NCBI GenBank assembly: GCA_019055375.1
Contig: JAHQIW010007148.1
Coordinates: forward strand, 62,001-126,000
DNA: 64,000 nt
From: Parelaphostrongylus tenuis
Lineage: Eukaryota; Nematoda; Chromadorea; Rhabditida; Metastrongylidae
Reading direction: 5' to 3'
Positions 14,201 through 24,760 of the stretch are shown here, in pieces. A program made the translations under genes and the position numbers. Positions within the stretch are counted from its first letter, which is position 1. Each line of letters opens with the position of its first letter. Under the pieces are notes generated by a model, which was not told where the DNA came from, did no database searches, and was given only the letters and a program-made list of their open reading frames with translations.

Positions 14201-17200
14201 ATAATGTGCGCCGAAGGTGAAGGGCAATATGCTCTAGGACGTTTCAGCCACTATCGCGACCTTTCTAGAAATCAAGAGTGGAATTGAAACCACCGAGATT
14301 AAGCTATGAAATACTGCTAAAAGTCTGAGGGAAACGCAAAAAGGGTCGTGTTCCCGAAGGATTAGCCTGTTCAGAGGTTGTCAGCAATTCATCGTTTAAA
14401 TATTGATCGAAACGATAGAAGCGTATTGGAAGTGAACTGGTTAGTGATTTCTATTCATAGAATTCAAATAGTACATTCCCAACTGCATCAAATTTTCTCT
14501 ATCACTATGGTAGTACAGTAAACAAAAAATTGCCGCAAAATTCATAGCGACAAATCAAGAAGTTCTAATAATATTTATAAGTAACTTGCAGTGCGTAGAA
14601 AAAAGCTTTCTTGTACTGTTGTGGACGCACAATTGCGAATGTGAAAAAAATAGAAAAGTGATAAAAGTATGTATGAGCAAAGTAATTATCAACCAATTCT
14701 CATCCACAAATTCTTTTTGAGTAATTACAGGGATTCTACACAATCTCAAGAAAAACTTTTGTTGGCGAGATGTTAGACTCATTCGAAAGCATGTTGTGAT
14801 AATATAGAGAGTAGGACAACCATCACAAAATGGTGATCAGATCGGTTACGATATTTCTCGCCCAACGAAGCGCGTACTCCGTAGAGTAATCGCTCTTTCA
14901 CTTTGTTGTTCAGTCACAATGGATGTCATAGCTATACGTGTTTATAGTTAGAGATGAAAAAGCTACTAGCCGTCAAAATGAAACCTCGCACCATGAACGT
15001 TATTGCCAAGATTTTGACCAGATGTTGACATTATTCATCAACATCGGGCGAAAACAAACAGATTGGATATAGTTCAATTCAATTTAAGGATAAAGTTTTC
15101 GGCACTGATCGATTCTTGAGGGAGGTGAACGCATTCGTTTCCATTCATAACACTCTAGAGGCAATTTGATGCATATCTAGCCTTCACGATGCACGCGGTT
15201 GCCTATCGATGCATCAAGCCACTGCTGCTATCTCTCCGGACAAGTTTGATGCATTTGCTGAATCCGGTGGGATGGAAAACTTGGAGCCTGGGACGTATGG
15301 TCAAACGAACGGACATGTGTGTGTCACAGAACAACTTGAACAAGTACACCACACGCAACCCTCTTATAATTATCAATTATGCCTTGATTAGATGCGATAA
15401 AATTGTCGGTTTCGGTATAAATTTGAAGAAATTATAATCATAAGCATATTTCTAGGAGAAGGAAACTTCTTTGAAAATTCTCATTAGCCTTACTACTGGC
15501 ACCATTGATATAGTTTAATGGAAACATATTCAGGAAAACTTGGAACATATCTATCACTCCTACTATGACAAATAATCAATTCAATAAACATTCTAACAAA
15601 ATGAAAAGGACCTTAGATATCATAATAATAAAGGAACGGAAAAAGCTAATTGAAAAAGGAAAAAGTTTGTAGGAAAATCACGCAACTTTATTTTGCAGAT
15701 TGACACTTTTTTTCTTTTATTGCATTTTCTCCATTAACAAGAAAATGAACATCATAGAAGTTTTGAATGGTTATTGGTATAGTTACTTTCACCACTCGAA
15801 ATCATTAGTTTTGGAAAAGAGTTTCTAAAGTTTCATCAAAAATCATAGTAAAACTGCTGAGAAAACAATTATTTATTATCATTGGAAGTACTCGCTATTA
15901 CTACTTTAACATGAGTGATCTGTCTTTAAAAAGATTCGTGGAAGATCTGAAGAAACCTCCCACATTTGTACCTCTCATTTCTCATATAACTAGTGTGGCG
16001 AAATTTTTTCGAATTAATCTCATCGCCATTTCATGATGTCTCAAATATTTACCTAGGGCCACCCAGTCATTTTGAGTTGACGAAACGTTTGTTGGTGTTT
16101 TTCTGCTGTGGAATAACTGTAATCCTCAGATCTTGGACCTTCGATATCTAGGGCCAATGTCTCTACCTATCCACCTATGATGAAGCGGAAAATTACTGGG
16201 AAACTTTGCAACTGCTCATGAATATGTGAAATGAGCGCGTGTGGCGCAGTGGTTAAAGATGATCTGAGACACACAGGTGGTCGGTCAATCAACAATCGAT
16301 GATTCGATATCGTATCTAAGGCTCACCAAGCCTTGCATCTCACCGGAGTAAGTGAATTGATACCAGGCTTGCCTGAAAATGTAGCAGCACTGGCATGTAC
16401 ATCGGTTTGCTATGACGAGTCGTTCTAAAGGCAGATATGCCTTCAATCACTTCAATCTACAGATGATGATGAATGCATGGATCATTCCTCAGGAAATGAT
16501 TAACGTTGGAAGCTTCATTCTTTAACGAAAATCCCTCACAAGATATCAGCTGATGAGTCAGTGTTATATAGAGTTGTCCTTCTCATCTATTTCTTAGAAC
16601 AAACTTTGTTCTCGCTAGCGAACATCAAATTATTGTGTTCATCAAAGTGGTTACTGGTAAGCCTTTAGAAAATTGTATAGCATACATGAGATACAGTGCA
16701 ACTATCGTTAAGTTTGGAGGAAGGCACTACCAGAAAGAAGTGTTGGGAAAAAAGAAACGTCGTTTTTCAGATTCTTTCAAATGGTGGTGACCAGCAGGAA
16801 CTTCTACTCTGCCAGCTCAGCGAGAGCAGCACGTTACTCGCTCAGCTCGGCATTCTCGTCTCTGAAGGACTTGACAGATTAATGCAGAACCAAGGTCAGC
16901 TCTTAATTTTCCTAATTAGTTCATTGAATTAGAAGGATGAAACTCACTGATGTAGTTTTTGAGAACTCCAAACAAATGACTGTAATGAAAACGATAACAG
17001 CATTGTGGGAAACTCCTAAAAACTGTCGTATATTTTTCTATTTGCTGTAAAACAAAACTAAATCAACAGTTAGAACAAGGAATAATACACTTACGATGCT
17101 GTAAAGATGATAGAAAGAGAAAAAAGACGAATAAGTGGCATGTAAATGAATTACGTAAATATAGCAGGAGGTTTCTACGTGAGAAAAAAAATTTGCAAAA

Positions 17201-20200
17201 AAAAAACGATTTGATAGAGGTCAGTACGTGTAGAATTCATGGATAATTTCGTAGAACTATATCATGTAAATTGTCGATGTATTTCAGAGCGAATTATTGA
17301 CATAATATAAAAATAATATAAAAGGTTTCTTGACTATGTTGTGGGCACTTATACAGTGCAATACACGTGTTTCGGCCTTGCAGCCACGTCAAATGCGCAG
17401 TGCCTTTCGTCTGAGCCAATCCTCTTGGGAGAGAAACCACTTACATAGAGGAGTCGTCAACGAAGTCACCAAACGGGCACTGTTGTATACTTGATTGCTC
17501 CTAGCTAGTATCGTTAAATATATCATATCTTTTGTTTCGAGTGTTTCTTGAGACTACGCTAAAATTGCAATATGCCTGATAACGACGGCACTAGCCCTGA
17601 GCAATCAAGTGTACAACACTGTCTGTTCGGTGATATTATCACTTATCAGCGTGCGTAGAATGTTCGACGACTCCTCTATGCAAGGGTTTCTCCCCAAAAA
17701 GGATTGGCTCACACGAAAGGCACTGTGCAACTGACGAGGCTGCAAGGCCGAAACACGTGTATTACTTTGTATAAGTGCCCATAACAGACCACATGTATGG
17801 CTATAAAATAACTATCAGACATACTGAAATTTTAATACGGTCTTAAGAAAGCACTCGAAACACAAGGTTTGATTTTTTAACTCTTTTTAGTTGTTTTACC
17901 ACAGTTTTAGACCTCAGTTACCAATTAGCTGCTTTGTAATGTTGGACACATTTCCCACACCTTCACATAGTACAGTTATAATTGATTAATGAATCTTGTT
18001 TGGCGAAGTCCAATTCAATGCACAAAAGGAATATTGGACTTGTCAATCCAACGCCCCATTGGTATTGGTGGAAGGTGACAAAATGCTCAATATGTAAAAT
18101 TTATCTGAAAAACAAGGCTCAAATTTCTAAAAGGTGCTGCACTTGATCCTCATGGTACAACACTAAAGGCAATCCTTCTGCGGCTCTAGTAACGCACGCA
18201 GCGTGTACTTTTTGATCTATGACATCTATCAGAATGGACAAAGCGATCGACGTTAGCCTATTACCCATGTGGACTGAGCATTTTTTCTTTTCAAAGAGAT
18301 TTCGTACCAATTTGCCCATCTCAGAAAGATGAAGCACTTATTTGTCTCGGAGACGGTATCAAACCACTTATGCTTTACATGACACAGCCATTGTTTCGTT
18401 TGTTTTTTTTTTTTCGATAGCATTGCATTTTCAAAGACCGGTGAGTCTGAAACATTTTTAAAATTAAAGCAGTTCCTACATTTTACTACTGACGACTTTC
18501 GTATACCCTCAGTGTTCTTAGGAGTACACTGACGAATCCAGCACTTTACAGCACTTTATCAAATGTTTCACTGTCATAATCCTTTGGGAAAATTGCAATG
18601 AATGGTTCTTGGGGGAAAAAAGAGGGAAAAAACAAATGGTTAATTGGAGCGCAATTCACGTCATGCTAATTGATGTGGTTGATAATACCACTCATCAGGA
18701 AGTGAACTTGCAGAGTTATTTCTATTTTCATCATCGTCTGACTGGATTTTTTTGTGCTTCAGCACTTATGAGTATCCTAGAAAGATATAAGGAACAACAT
18801 TTTTACTTCTATTGCAATCGACATTAGATTCCTCTTGTTTACCTCTACTAGAAAGAAAGTACTTTTTTAGATCTATTCATATTTAATGAATAATATTTCT
18901 CAATGCTTCACGAATTTTAAAGTAAAATTAATCTGTAGATGAATTAGTTATTAAATCTGCAGGTATTAGAATAAATAGAATCTATGAAAGAAACTATTTA
19001 TTCAACATTATACGAAAATTAGATGATGGACAACAACTAAAACGAGGGAAATGAAGAGAGGAGATTGGACGTATTGCTGGTTTCTTCGCTGCGACGGAAT
19101 TCACCACAGATTGATAGCTCTTAAAAGGATTCAGATCGGAGAGTACATCGTAGACCCTAATATCATCGTGGCAATCTGTGTCTTGAAAAAAATCAAAAAG
19201 ACACACATAAAAACTCGAACCACTTTGTTTATAAATTGAATGCTTGGTGGTCTTCGAGGATTTTTTGCAATTTGTCGCAGAGCAATCATCTCACACCGTG
19301 CACTTTCAAGCTAACGTTCCATTACATTTTTTTGTGATCAAAACATATTCTTTTTCGGTTTCTTTGGAGCGATTGAGAATTCTCTCTTCATGTGACCATG
19401 CCATGATCTCGGATAACTTTTTAGTGAGAAATTTCAATAATTTATTTCCTTCTGATCATGGCAAATATATCTCTTTTCGGTTAGAGGTGATGAATCGTTG
19501 TTGTGTGTGGTGCTCATTCCTTGCAGTTAGTTCTTTCACCGAAGCAAATCCCACCAGTCACCAGCTGTAGCTATAAGAGTTAATTGTACGATAAACTCTC
19601 TCGCATAGGACGTGATGCAAAAAAAAAGTGTCACTAGATACGAAGTAAAATGCCAAATAAAGTGAAGAAATTCCTAAGACCGACTCTTCATCAATCTTGA
19701 CAATTATCATTAATTCGCCTCTTTTTCTTGATAAGAAAAAACGAGCTGAGGTCTCGGAGTATTTCTCTTCCCTCAAGGCTTCGAAAGATCAACTTTACTG
19801 TAATCCAGTCACCCAAATATCTTCGAAATCCCATTAGAAAAACCAAGAAGCCTAAATTTCAATCACTTTGGGAGTGAATCAGCTTTTCCATTCAATGACT
19901 TTTTTCCTATGGGTCTTCCAGTGAACATCTCACATAGAGATTATCCGTGCAAAATTTACCATGCAGGAATATTCACCTCCCCTCACTGAAGTGAACAAGT
20001 TATTAAGACAAGAAACTTATGACCTAGGAAAACTCGTAAGAGTGGAAATGGCTGGACCAGTTTCAAGCCATGAGTTGCTAATTATATTATGGGGAGCTGT
20101 GGTTGAGTGGTTAGTGGTACGGGGTTGATCACTCTCCGGCAGTCACTTAACTAACGCACCAACTTGATTATCCCCGAAGTTGCAAGGAGATCTGTCCGAC

Positions 20201-22035
20201 CACTAATCTACGGCATTCATGGAGAAGACGAAATCTTTGAGCAAGTGATGATTGCGAGGAAAGGAAACGAATGCTAGAGGTACTGGGATCCACATAGCAA
20301 AATGTGAAGACGAATCGATTACAATAAAATAAGCTGAAAAGTTGAGATTTTCTCAAAGAGCAGTTTCCGAATAGGTCAATACAACTGGTAGGTAGTTTTC
20401 ACAAAAAATATTCGCAAGTCGACAGTCCTCTAAACTATTGGCTCCTATTTATGATTCAAATAGACTACTTCAGGAATTACAACTGCAGTCGAGGAAAGCG
20501 TTGAAGCTGACGAGAACGGCGTGGAAAAGAGGAAACACGAATATCTCAGATTTGGCAAAAGAAAGCATGAGTATCTGCGATTTGGCAAAAGAAAACACGA
20601 GTACTTGAGGTAGGTGTGGACCGTGAGCACGTGCTATGTGCTGATTATTACGAGGTAATCACGGAGACCTTATGAGATCATTATCATTTTACTAACGCGC
20701 AGGTTTATAACACTTCACACGTATCTCCATCCAGATCTTATTAATTTTTGATGTGGATGAAGAAACGGCGATTAATTTGCAGTGGTGCTCCTATGATTAA
20801 GCCTCGAAATACTCGTATGAATAAAAAGTCTTTTTAGAAAGCATTGCAGCGTGTTATGGGAAACTCTGGTATTTATTGACTCTGTAATGTTTTTTTTTAG
20901 ATATATGAGTGATTTTTGATAAAAAGTAATGTGTTTCGCACATTTAGCAAGCTGTCATTATGTCAGTTAGTGGAAATATAAGAAATTCATATCGCGATGC
21001 ATTCATTCTGATAATCCCTCAAAACCGCATGCATAGCGATGTTTACAGAAGGCGTAAATACACTGATAAATGCACTGAGACATACACACATACACACATG
21101 TGTATATATTTGCAGTTAGAACTGAATTGTAGGATGCTTTGTCCTGTTAAACGAAAGCAGCTTACTCAATAATTATTTGATAACATATCTTGAGCCTATC
21201 ATGAGGTCTGTTATGGCACTTATAGAAAGCTTGACAGCCGTTTCGGCATTGCAGCCTCATCACTAGCACGGTGCCTTTCGGATCAGTCAATTCATCATAG
21301 GCTCAAGATATGTTATTAGATTACTACTGTTTTGAACGAGGTCAAAAAAAAAACAGCTAAATAAAAAAGCAATTTATTGAGTCTAGTAAGCTCCCACTAT
21401 ACCATCAACATTTCTAGCGTTTTAAAGTGATTTTGCTGATTCTTTCTTCCTCGCTTTTCAGTATCAGCCTCTATGAGGGAATGGCACAAGGTAATCAACC
21501 CGCGAGATAAATTTTATTCGAAAGTTTCCAACTCATCTGGAAGTAATTATTACTAATGGGATCACTTAATATGCTTGAAACGATATTCAAAGCGCATCGA
21601 AAGTTTTATGTGGATGGCCAGTTTTCCACAGGAATCAGACAGTCACAGTACAGTCCTCATTTTAGTGGTATTTGGGTAGCTCTGAAGAATAAGTTCCATC
21701 TTAGGTAACGTCTGAATCTACCATTGGTTTACTCTTTTTTTATTTCGCAAAGGAAACGATACTCTCTCTTAGCTCGAATTAGTCTGCTCAAAGCACAAAT
21801 ACCCATCCGCACGCAGAAGTTGACAGCCAGGGATACATCTCAAATATAATCAGACAATGAAATACTGAAGGTTATTTCTTGATGGCTTTCAGGATAATAT
21901 TTCGGAAGTTTTGAAAAAACATATATATCTTTTCGTCAACTGTTAAAAATAAATCTATGATTTCAGCGTATCAACCGAGTAGTTTGTAGGTTTGGCAAGA
22001 GAAAGCACGAATATCTTCGCTTTGGGCGCAAATAG
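6469..22035 (+). CDS. flp-14: FMRFamide-like neuropeptide precursor FLP-14 (four KHEYLRF-amide copies), four exons
   Basis: Exons are 6469-6618, 16771-16894, 20474-20609 and 21990-22035: 456 nt, 151 residues plus stop. Order: a signal peptide (hydrophobic core [16 protein letters not shown], likely cut after SGATSA), an acidic spacer with two cysteines, then four KHEYLRFG units separated by KR sites and ending GRK-stop. KHEYLRFamide is Ascaris AF2 and the established product of nematode flp-14, a secreted modulator of neuromuscular transmission. Intron phases 0, 1 and 2 all join without a frame break. Junctions are GAG/GTTCGT to TTTTTCAG, CAAG/GTCAGC to CTACTTCAG, and TTGAG/GTAGGT to TTTGTAG. 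The third peptide is split by intron 3 (KHEYLR, then F). The start is uncertain: ATG at 6469, or at 6511 (MRGLGTG), which gives a more typical signal peptide and 137 residues. No other neuropeptide family fits. Confidence 0.93.
8115..8158. repeat. TCTC/TCTA imperfect microsatellite
   Basis: Alternating tctctc and tatctatctgtctatc runs. Confidence 0.7.
9206..9400 (-). repeat. SINE-A relic, 3' part
   Basis: Matches the family-A body in order: aaggatgaagcgctcgac, ttcgtcttcaatttgtagcttcg, gaggtgattcaatgcaaatctg, and gtatcaagtcagtgccgct. The tRNA-like head is missing. Confidence 0.55.
9690..9880 (-). repeat. SINE-C relic
   Basis: Shares the family-C order on the - strand: an A-box-like end, ccgggacacatgctaacca, a tRNA-like middle, then agtgatgtgtaaaagtttgaac and aatgttgag phrases. 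Strongly diverged. Confidence 0.45.
11191..11222. repeat. CT dinucleotide microsatellite
   Basis: Continuous ctctct run of about 30 bases inside flp-14 intron 1. Confidence 0.9.
13225..13335 (-). repeat. SINE-C relic, head region
   Basis: On the - strand it reads GTAGTGCAACGGTTCAGCACGC, then a decayed B-box region, then TTGCACACCACTCTAC, matching the better copy at 52236-52420. Confidence 0.5.
15086..15359 (-). repeat. SINE-A, diverged
   Basis: Shows aaggataaagttttcggc at the tail end, gcatatctagccttcac and ggacgtatggtcaaacg in the body, and a decayed head near 15340-15359. Same order as copies 23267-23570 and 26312-26611. Confidence 0.5.
16233..16524 (+). repeat. SINE-A, near full length
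   Basis: Begins gagcgcgtgtggcgcagtgg, the family-A head with an intact tRNA-type A box. The B-box position (gatgattcgatatcgta) is decayed. The body gaatgcatggatcattcctc and tail region cattcttta follow in order. It ends about 250 bp before flp-14 exon 2, in the same orientation as the gene. Confidence 0.75.
16771..16894 (+). CDS. flp-14: flp-14 exon 2 (propeptide spacer)
   Basis: The acceptor CGTTTTTCAG precedes ATTCTTTCA; the donor is CAAG/GTCAGC. It encodes [20 protein letters not shown] and continues through [20 protein letters not shown]. It enters in phase 0 and leaves in phase 1, exactly what exons 1 and 3 require. Leucine-, glutamine- and serine-rich spacers are usual in FLP precursors. 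Confidence 0.85.
17356..17398 (-). ncRNA. Hammerhead motif, family 2, left arm, decayed
   Basis: On the - strand: stem II GGC/GCC, GAA, palindrome ACACGUGU and A17 are intact, followed by UUGCAC. The CUGACGA box has lost C3 and A9, and the 5' strand of stem I is altered. Confidence 0.5.
17725..17767 (+). ncRNA. Hammerhead ribozyme, family 2, core intact, in flp-14 intron 2 sense strand
   Basis: Order on the + strand: GUGCAA (stem I), CUGACGA at 17731-17737, stem II GGC-UGCAAG-GCC, GAA at 17750-17752, palindrome ACACGUGU at 17753-17760, and A17 at 17761. The predicted cut follows 17761. All conserved core bases are present. Stem I is weakened: the 3' strand is UUACUU where sister copies have UUGCAC, leaving two firm pairs, a mismatch, and scattered pairs. 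Type I topology, with stem I open. Confidence 0.75.
20091..20320 (+). repeat. SINE-B, diverged
   Basis: Head ggttgagtggttagtgg, then ctctccggcagt, gttgcaaggagatctgtccg, and the tail phrase ctgggatccacatagcaaaa with gtgaagacg. Same order as 36529-36780. Confidence 0.55.
20474..20609 (+). CDS. flp-14: flp-14 exon 3 (two and most of a third KHEYLRF unit)
   Basis: The acceptor CTTCAG completes a GGA codon with the G carried from exon 2. The spacer is [19 protein letters not shown]. Then come [10 protein letters not shown] twice and KHEYLR, ending at donor GTAGGT. The repeated DNA unit is 30 bp, with mostly silent differences between copies (cacgaatatctcaga, catgagtatctgcga, cacgagtacttgag). Confidence 0.95.
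21180..21320. mobile_element. Family 2 ribozyme element, internally deleted
   Basis: Ends are inverted copies: gataacatatcttgagcctat on the left and ataggctcaagatatgttat on the right. Inside is only the left-arm module with one hammerhead. It probably derives from the 460-540 bp form by loss of the middle and right arm. Confidence 0.65.
21226..21271 (-). ncRNA. Hammerhead motif, family 2, one core change
   Basis: On the - strand: GUGAUGA (C3 changed to G), stem II GGCUGCAAUGCC, GAA, stem III ACGGCUGU, and a GUC cut triplet, then AAGC. Stem I pairing is poor. It is antisense to flp-14. Confidence 0.45.
21990..22035 (+). CDS. flp-14: flp-14 exon 4 (last KHEYLRF unit and stop)
   Basis: After the acceptor GTTTGTAG the exon supplies the G that completes Arg, then [14 protein letters not shown] and TAG. 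The 3' UTR follows. An AATAAA-like AATAATAAAA near 22406-22416 is the nearest possible polyadenylation signal. Confidence 0.93.
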
Positions 22036-22884
22036 ACAGTGCAACAAGCAGAGAGAGCAGTGGACAACAATCCAATATCATTTCTTTCTTCTCTACGTAC
22101 ACACTCTATTTTTATTTCATCGTATAGGGCATAAAGATGTGTGTTCTCCATGTATTTTGCCTTCCTTCTCTATCAAACAAAAACATCACTGCTAAACATA
22201 AAAGATGAAAACACTCTGATTTATCAGTGGAGGTTGATAAAAAATTAGCATTGGCTACTTGTTCATCAGTAGGTCAATCTACATCACTTTTTTTTAGTTA
22301 ACACTTAAAACGGTTATCAAAACAAAAACAGTCTTGTTTAAAATTGATTCAAGCTGTTTACCTTGCCTGGAATACTATAAGCACTTCCACTTGTTTTTTG
22401 TATTCAAAATAATAAAAATACGTATTCTCTGATGAAAATACGATACTCGTAATGTTATGTAGAAGAGTAAAATCGAATATAGTAAGGACTTATCGAAAGT
22501 TGTAGAACAAGCTCAATACTAGGAAAAGTATGAAGTGTTCGACGATAATTTAATGCTTAGCGATAAGCGATGCACTCGGCTTCATTTAATTCTCTTCTCG
22601 TCCTACAGCGCATTGAAAATGGATTTCCAGATGCTAAACGAAGCTGTGGAATAGCGCTTTTCAAGCTATCGAATGACTGTTAAAAATCAAGTAAAAGAGC
22701 TCTGTTAGGCGTAAGAGCCAAACCAGCACGCGTGTGTAGTATGAATCACACGCTGTCCCCAAAGGATTCAAGCAGCGCCAAAGTGAATCTATGCGCATTC
22801 ACCTATGCAATGACTTCTGTGGGCCCATCAATGCACAACTCCAAAACTTTTCTCACAGATAAGTTTTGTACCACTTTGTAAAAT

Positions 22885-22987
22885 TTGGCATATATATATG
22901 TATATATATATATATATATATATTTATGTATGTATAAGTATGGGGTCGAGCTCCACCCCAACTCTATATATGCGTATGTATATACAT

Positions 22988-23018
<31 letters not shown>

Positions 23019-23030
23019 CGTATACATATA
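22885..23030. repeat. TA-rich microsatellite tracts
   Basis: Runs of tatata, catata and tacata (about 22885-22925 and 22975-23035) on either side of a short unique phrase ggggtcgagctccacc. Confidence 0.8.
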
Positions 23031-23059
23031 TACATATGAAGCCTGTGAAGCCGTGCTCC

Positions 23060-23235
23060 ACTCCAGCTCTCTCCGGGAACCAACAGTAGCGTTCCATGGA
23101 ACGCCACAACCAGGCTATCCTGAAGATTGCAAGGAGACTCGCTTAGACAGTAATTTACAAAATTGTAGAAGAAGACGAAAAGCGATTTGGCTGTATGTAC
23201 TGTGCTTCGCGTAGTGAAAAAAACACTGTGAAATC
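23060..23235 (+). repeat. SINE-B, 5' truncated
   Basis: Starts in the body at ctctccgggaacc, then ggctatcctgaagattgcaa, gaagaagacgaaaagcg, and ends acactgtgaaatcgg before an AT run. Same order as 36529-36780. Confidence 0.55.
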
Positions 23236-23236
23236 G

Positions 23237-23266
<30 letters not shown>
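23236..23266. repeat. AT dinucleotide microsatellite
   Basis: Uninterrupted atatat run between the end of a SINE-B and the tail of a SINE-A. Confidence 0.85.
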
Positions 23267-23271
<5 letters not shown>

Positions 23272-23567
23272 GATAAAGGATGAAGCTCTCGACGTTGATC
23301 AATCCCTGAGGGATTGGCCATGCATTCGACTTCAATTTTTAACTTCGTTTGAGGTGACTGAATGCACATCTGGCCTATACAATGACTCGTGGTGGCCTTC
23401 CGCTGAACCGAGTCAGTGCTGCTTATCCTCCCAGACAAGTCTGCGACCTGTCTGGTACCAATTTACCGACCCCGGAGGGATGGATGGCTTGGTGGGCCAT
23501 GAGCGCGAGGTCGAACCAGTGACCTCGTGTGCGACGCAGGGCACCTCTAACCACTGCGCCACATGCG

Positions 23568-23570
<3 letters not shown>
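23267..23570 (-). repeat. SINE-A, full length
   Basis: On the - strand it starts GAGCGCATGTGGCGCAGTGG (A box), has GGTTCGACCTC (B box) about 50 bases on, a body of roughly 200 bp, and a tail built on ATCCTTT repeated twice. AT microsatellites abut both ends. It is a reference copy for the family. Confidence 0.85.

Positions 23571-23610
<40 letters not shown>
23571..23610. repeat. AT dinucleotide microsatellite
   Basis: atatat run directly abutting the head of the SINE-A copy. Confidence 0.85.
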
Positions 23611-23611
<1 letters not shown>

Positions 23612-23615
<4 letters not shown>

Positions 23616-23735
23616 TGCTGTGCGAATCCCATAATTCTAGCATTTAATTCGTTTTTTCGTCTTCTTCTTGAACGCCGTAGAATACTCGTTAGGCAGGTCT
23701 CCTTGCAATCGCCTGGCTGAGTTGTTCCATAGGGC
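23612..23735 (-). repeat. SINE-B fragment, inverted
   Basis: Contains cgttttttcgtcttcttctt, cgccgtagaatactcg and caggtctccttgcaatcgcc, the complement of the SINE-B body at 23060-23235. The two lie in opposite orientation around the SINE-A. Confidence 0.55.
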
Positions 23736-24439
23736 GTACGCACCCTTTTGTTATCGGACAGAGACTTTTCAGAATAATTTTCTCCGGACAAAGACGTTCC
23801 ATTGAACTTTTCGTGATCGTTTAATAGCTCACATCTGGAAAAACTCAAGAATATTGCTATCCTTTAACCAGCCTTTTTAGACCGCTGTAGAACTGGAAAT
23901 ATTATTGTTCCATACGTGCTGTACATTCAGCGCCTATACATCGCAAGACGGGCTTTCCTCTTAAGGTATTAGCGTAAATTCGATACCTTAGATTTCGGCA
24001 AGTCGAGCAGTCCGCTTGTTCTCTGAAGAGACCTTTACATTGCCCGTAGCAAGCAGAACAATTGTGATACTCAGCGCGCATTGGTTGTCGGTTAAGGTGA
24101 GTGTTCGGCTGTATATAGATTGCGCTGCGCGTTCACATGTGCGTGATTTTTGTTGTTAAATTTAGGGTTTCATCTTGGTTTGAAAAGGAGAACTCTAGAT
24201 AGGTTAGACGACTCTGATACTACAAAGTTTTTTCTACACATGCATATGCTTTTCTTGCATAGACTTAAGCTTCACAACGTTACTACATGCTAAAATAAAA
24301 GTGAAGAGTTAAAAAACGACAGACTAAAGTTTCTTTTACGACTCAGTTACAAACGCCCTAGAAATCTCCTCAAAATAGAGGAAAATTCTTAAGTAATTAA
24401 CGAAGATCTGCGCGATATCGCGCGACGCGTGTGGGACAC

Positions 24440-24760
24440 AATGTGATTTTTTGTGTTACATCGCTGTAAAAATACCTATTCAAAAATCGCAATCATATTC
24501 AAAATTTCCAAGATTGACGCTATCGAAAGAATACTAGTACTCTAAGGAAAGAGCTCCGTTCTGCGAAAAATAAGCGCAATGTAGCGTAGCGCCTGTAAGC
24601 ACAATGTCGTTTTTTATGCTGCAGCGCTGTGAAAAAGGCTTCTGGGAAAAAATTTCAATTTTCCGGTTGAGCTGTCGAGTTTTACTGATACTCAAGTGAA
24701 AATTCTTGTTCAGTAAAAGAGGTTCCTTCATAAATTTTAGCCTGATAGCAAAAAAAAACC
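24440..24760. repeat. Dispersed repeat R1, copies in series
   Basis: acatcgctgtaaaaa, gctatcgaaagaatactagt and ctctaaggaaagagctccg are followed by a second diverged set (gcagcgctgtgaaaaagg, gagctgtcgag, actgatactcaa). It shows that R1 occurs in series with a spacing of roughly 150-200 bp. Confidence 0.55.

Larger units (their letters stand above)
6619..16770 (+). other. flp-14: flp-14 intron 1, about 10.2 kb
   Basis: No coding sequence seen. It holds an imperfect TCTCTC/TCTA run (8115-8158), SINE-A relics (9206-9400, 15086-15359, 16233-16524), SINE-C relics (9690-9880, 13225-13335), a CT microsatellite (11191-11222) and otherwise unassigned AT-rich DNA. The intervals 6780-8100, 10350-11190, 11230-13220 and 13340-15080 show nothing I can name. 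Confidence 0.7.
17335..17800. mobile_element. Foldback element, ribozyme family 2
   Basis: Long imperfect inverted repeat. The left arm starts tgtgggcacttatacagtgc, the right arm ends ataagtgcccataacagacc. Each arm carries a hammerhead motif facing outward (- strand in the left arm, + strand in the right). The interior has ttgattgctcctagctagta with its inverted partner agcaatcaagtgtacaacac. No transposase. The same design recurs at 45556-46100 and, internally deleted, at 21180-21320. Confidence 0.7.
16895..20473 (+). other. flp-14: flp-14 intron 2, about 3.6 kb
   Basis: Holds a family-2 ribozyme foldback (17335-17800) and a SINE-B copy (20091-20320). The rest, including 17800-20090, is AT-rich with no exon I can support. 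Confidence 0.7.
20610..21989 (+). other. flp-14: flp-14 intron 3, about 1.4 kb
   Basis: Contains a short family-2 ribozyme element (21180-21320) and no other recognisable feature. Confidence 0.75.

Noticed and set aside
16060..16110. GACGAAACGUUUG resembling a hammerhead second box
   Set aside because: No CUGANGA box or stem I partner lies at the right distance on this strand.
20445..22151. - strand frames with repeated YSCFLLPN
   Set aside because: They are the antisense of the KHEYLRFGK repeats of flp-14.
22803..23848. Several frames with runs of YIYIYI
   Set aside because: They translate AT and CATA microsatellites joined to SINE-A and SINE-B sequence.
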